11,001 bases of DNA from Patescibacteria group bacterium UBA2135 (GTDB taxonomy: Bacteria > Patescibacteriota > Minisyncoccia > Phycocordibacterales > UBA2135), in the NCBI GenBank assembly GCA_002327685.1, contig DCXN01000021.1, positions 1-11,001 of the forward strand. Direction: 5' to 3'. Under the pieces are notes generated by a model, which was not told the origin of the DNA, did not search any database, and saw only the letters and a program-made list of their open reading frames with translations. Numbering within the stretch: position 1 is the stretch's first letter; every line of letters begins with the position of its first letter. Positions 10,377 to 11,001 of the stretch are shown here, in pieces. The translations under genes and the position numbers were made by a program.

Positions 10377-10566
10377 GAGCCTGTTTGGAATCTCACCGCA
10401 AATTTGTCTTTCAACACAGCTTTTCGGACAGAACTCCTGAATTTTGGCTGCAAATGAACTCCTCAAGGTCTGGCCTTCTTTCCGTCAAGGCCAGACCTTT
10501 TCCCGTTCATTTGCTTTCGCACAAAATTCAGAAATTCTGCCTCGAAATGAGATTCCAAACAGGCTC
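10377..10566. mobile_element. 190-bp inverted-repeat (MITE-like) element, copy B
   Basis: The ends GAGCCTGTTTGGAATCTCA (10377-10395) and their exact reverse complement (10548-10566) form a perfect 19-bp terminal inverted repeat. The inside from about 10438 to the right arm is nearly identical to copy A (6725-6922), including the perfect 13-bp core hairpin AAGGTCTGGCCTT (10465-10477/10487-10499). The left part (10396-10437) differs from copy A. It starts 1 nt after the CCA of tRNA-Leu. No gene and no clear target duplication are seen. Confidence 0.8.
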
Positions 10567-10571
10567 TAAGG

Positions 10572-10597
10572 CAAAAGCCGGCATATGCCGGCTTTTG
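10572..10597. terminator. Palindromic terminator after element B
   Basis: A perfect 26-nt palindrome, CAAAAGCCGGCAT followed by its reverse complement, has a GC-rich middle and A/T ends. It can terminate on both strands and probably ends the rplS-tRNA-Leu transcript. Confidence 0.75.
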
Positions 10598-10609
10598 TGA
10601 TATGTAACT

Positions 10610-10660
10610 GGTGGACATCGGATGTTCACCAATTAGATGTCCATTAGTTGTGTTATCCGA
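10610..10660. promoter_or_regulatory. Overlapping inverted repeats upstream of the last promoter
   Basis: TGGACATC (10612-10619) pairs with GATGTCCA (10636-10643). Alternatively GGTGGAC (10610-10616) pairs with GTTCACC (10624-10630). The two pairings exclude each other. They may be operator half-sites or alternative RNA folds ahead of the promoter at 10713. Confidence 0.35.
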
Positions 10661-10712
10661 TAGTTATTTATCCACAAAATTGGTATTGACATCTCTTTTG
10701 GTTTGGGTGGCG

Positions 10713-10721
10713 TGATATAAT
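10713..10721 (+). promoter_or_regulatory. Extended -10 promoter of the last gene
   Basis: TGATATAAT is a consensus extended -10 (TGnTATAAT). A TTGACA at 10686-10691 is 24 bp away, too far to act as its -35. It would give a leader of about 130 nt before the ATG at 10861. Confidence 0.5.
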
Positions 10722-10798
10722 GATATTACAATAAAATGACAACTAATCCGTCTTGAAGTTAAGCTTTCAAGTGGATGTTTTGGGGTATAAATTTTTTT

Positions 10799-10842
10799 AA
10801 ACTTTTTCCGCCGAAGGCGGACTAGCTTTAGGCTAGAACTTT
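10799..10842. repeat. Dispersed hairpin repeat, copy 2
   Basis: The order AACTTTTT, GCCGAAGGC, GGACTA, GCTTTAGGC, TAGAACTTT matches copy 1 at 6481-6524. One mismatch and one G-T pair reduce the stem relative to copy 1. It lies in the leader of the last gene. Confidence 0.6.
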
Positions 10843-10860
10843 CAATTAATTCATTCATTC

Positions 10861-11001
10861 ATGTTTTCCGCACTAAGAGTACTTTTAGGAGATGCTGGTA
10901 CGTCCGCCGGTGGCGCCGCAGCGAGTTATTCGTATGCGCTTTTTACGTTGGGTAGAGGAACTGATGGAGGGACAGGACAAGGGGATACAGCTAACCGATC
11001 T
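10861..11001 (+). CDS. Start of an unrecognised protein (partial)
   Basis: An ATG at 10861 opens 47 codons to the right edge without a stop. The visible sequence is short and rich in Gly, Ala, Ser and Thr, with 'Leu-Leu-Gly-Asp-Ala-Gly-Thr' near the start and a Gly/Thr/Asp-rich end. No family can be named. An extended -10 promoter and a ~130-nt leader lie upstream, and the ATG directly follows three ATTC repeats. Without the remainder of the frame the call stays tentative. Confidence 0.4.
   Translation, partial: MFSALRVLLGDAGTSAGGAAASYSYALFTLGRGTDGGTGQGDTANRS

Noticed and set aside
10346..10600. Plus-strand 84-codon frame across tRNA-Leu and element B
   Set aside because: It begins within the tRNA and follows the inverted-repeat element. 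It has no family resemblance or start signal.
10668..10676. Chromosome origin, because of a perfect DnaA box
   Set aside because: Only one perfect box was seen, there is no AT-rich unwinding cluster with further boxes, and dnaA, dnaN or rpmH are not nearby.
10686..10721. TTGACA and TATAAT as one sigma-70 promoter
   Set aside because: The spacing is 24 bp, far outside the usual 16-18. The extended -10 alone is the better reading.

Overview
The window looks like a genome segment of a Candidate Phyla Radiation bacterium (Patescibacteria, most likely the Parcubacteria side). The reasons are the gene content and the signals. There is a pilM-pilN-pilO cluster with no visible outer-membrane secretin partner. 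There is a DUF5652-type small membrane protein, and many very short intergenic regions. Shine-Dalgarno motifs are absent and several genes appear to be transcribed without a leader. This lineage call is an inference from recognised families, not from a database search. TGA acts as a stop (the first gene ends with TGA just ahead of a terminator), which argues against the recoded Gracilibacteria/SR1 lineages.

Layout. 1-1050: end of a surface protein with Ig-like repeats (+), a bidirectional terminator, then a two-helix membrane protein (-). 1062-1600: a hairpin and a type IV pilin-like gene (-). 1625-2075: tRNA-Ser(UGA) (-) with a structured insert and a second copy of the tRNA 3' end, hairpins, and an AT-rich palindromic 12-bp tandem array. 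2073-2580: DUF5652 gene (-), a 7-bp repeat array and a GC-rich hairpin element. 2580-6440: a + strand run of ruvX, a YqaA-type VTT membrane protein, pilM, pilN, a hairpin element, pilO and a small membrane protein. 6440-7835: terminator, tRNA-Arg(UCU), a 198-bp inverted-repeat element, a membrane-anchored cupredoxin, and tRNA-Val(UAC) with its own structured insert and duplicated 3' end. 7834-10375: acylphosphatase, uppS, an RluA-family pseudouridine synthase, rplS with a charged tail, and tRNA-Leu(GAG). 10377-11001: a second copy of the inverted-repeat element, a terminator, a promoter region and the start of an unrecognised gene.

Working together: pilin, PilM, PilN, PilO and the small downstream membrane protein are parts of an inner-membrane type IV pilus machine. 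UppS supplies the undecaprenyl carrier for the envelope. RplS, the pseudouridine synthase and four tRNAs belong to translation.

The most unusual content is non-coding. (1) Two tRNA genes have a ~205-bp structured insert directly 3' of them, closed by a second copy of the tRNA 3' end, and a third tRNA is directly followed by a ~190-bp hairpin element. (2) Two copies of that hairpin element carry five compensatory base-pair changes in their terminal arms. (3) Related hairpin elements sit before ruvX and between pilN and pilO. (4) Degenerate tandem repeats with a strict 7-bp period but different sequence occur at seven places, two of them inside coding sequence.
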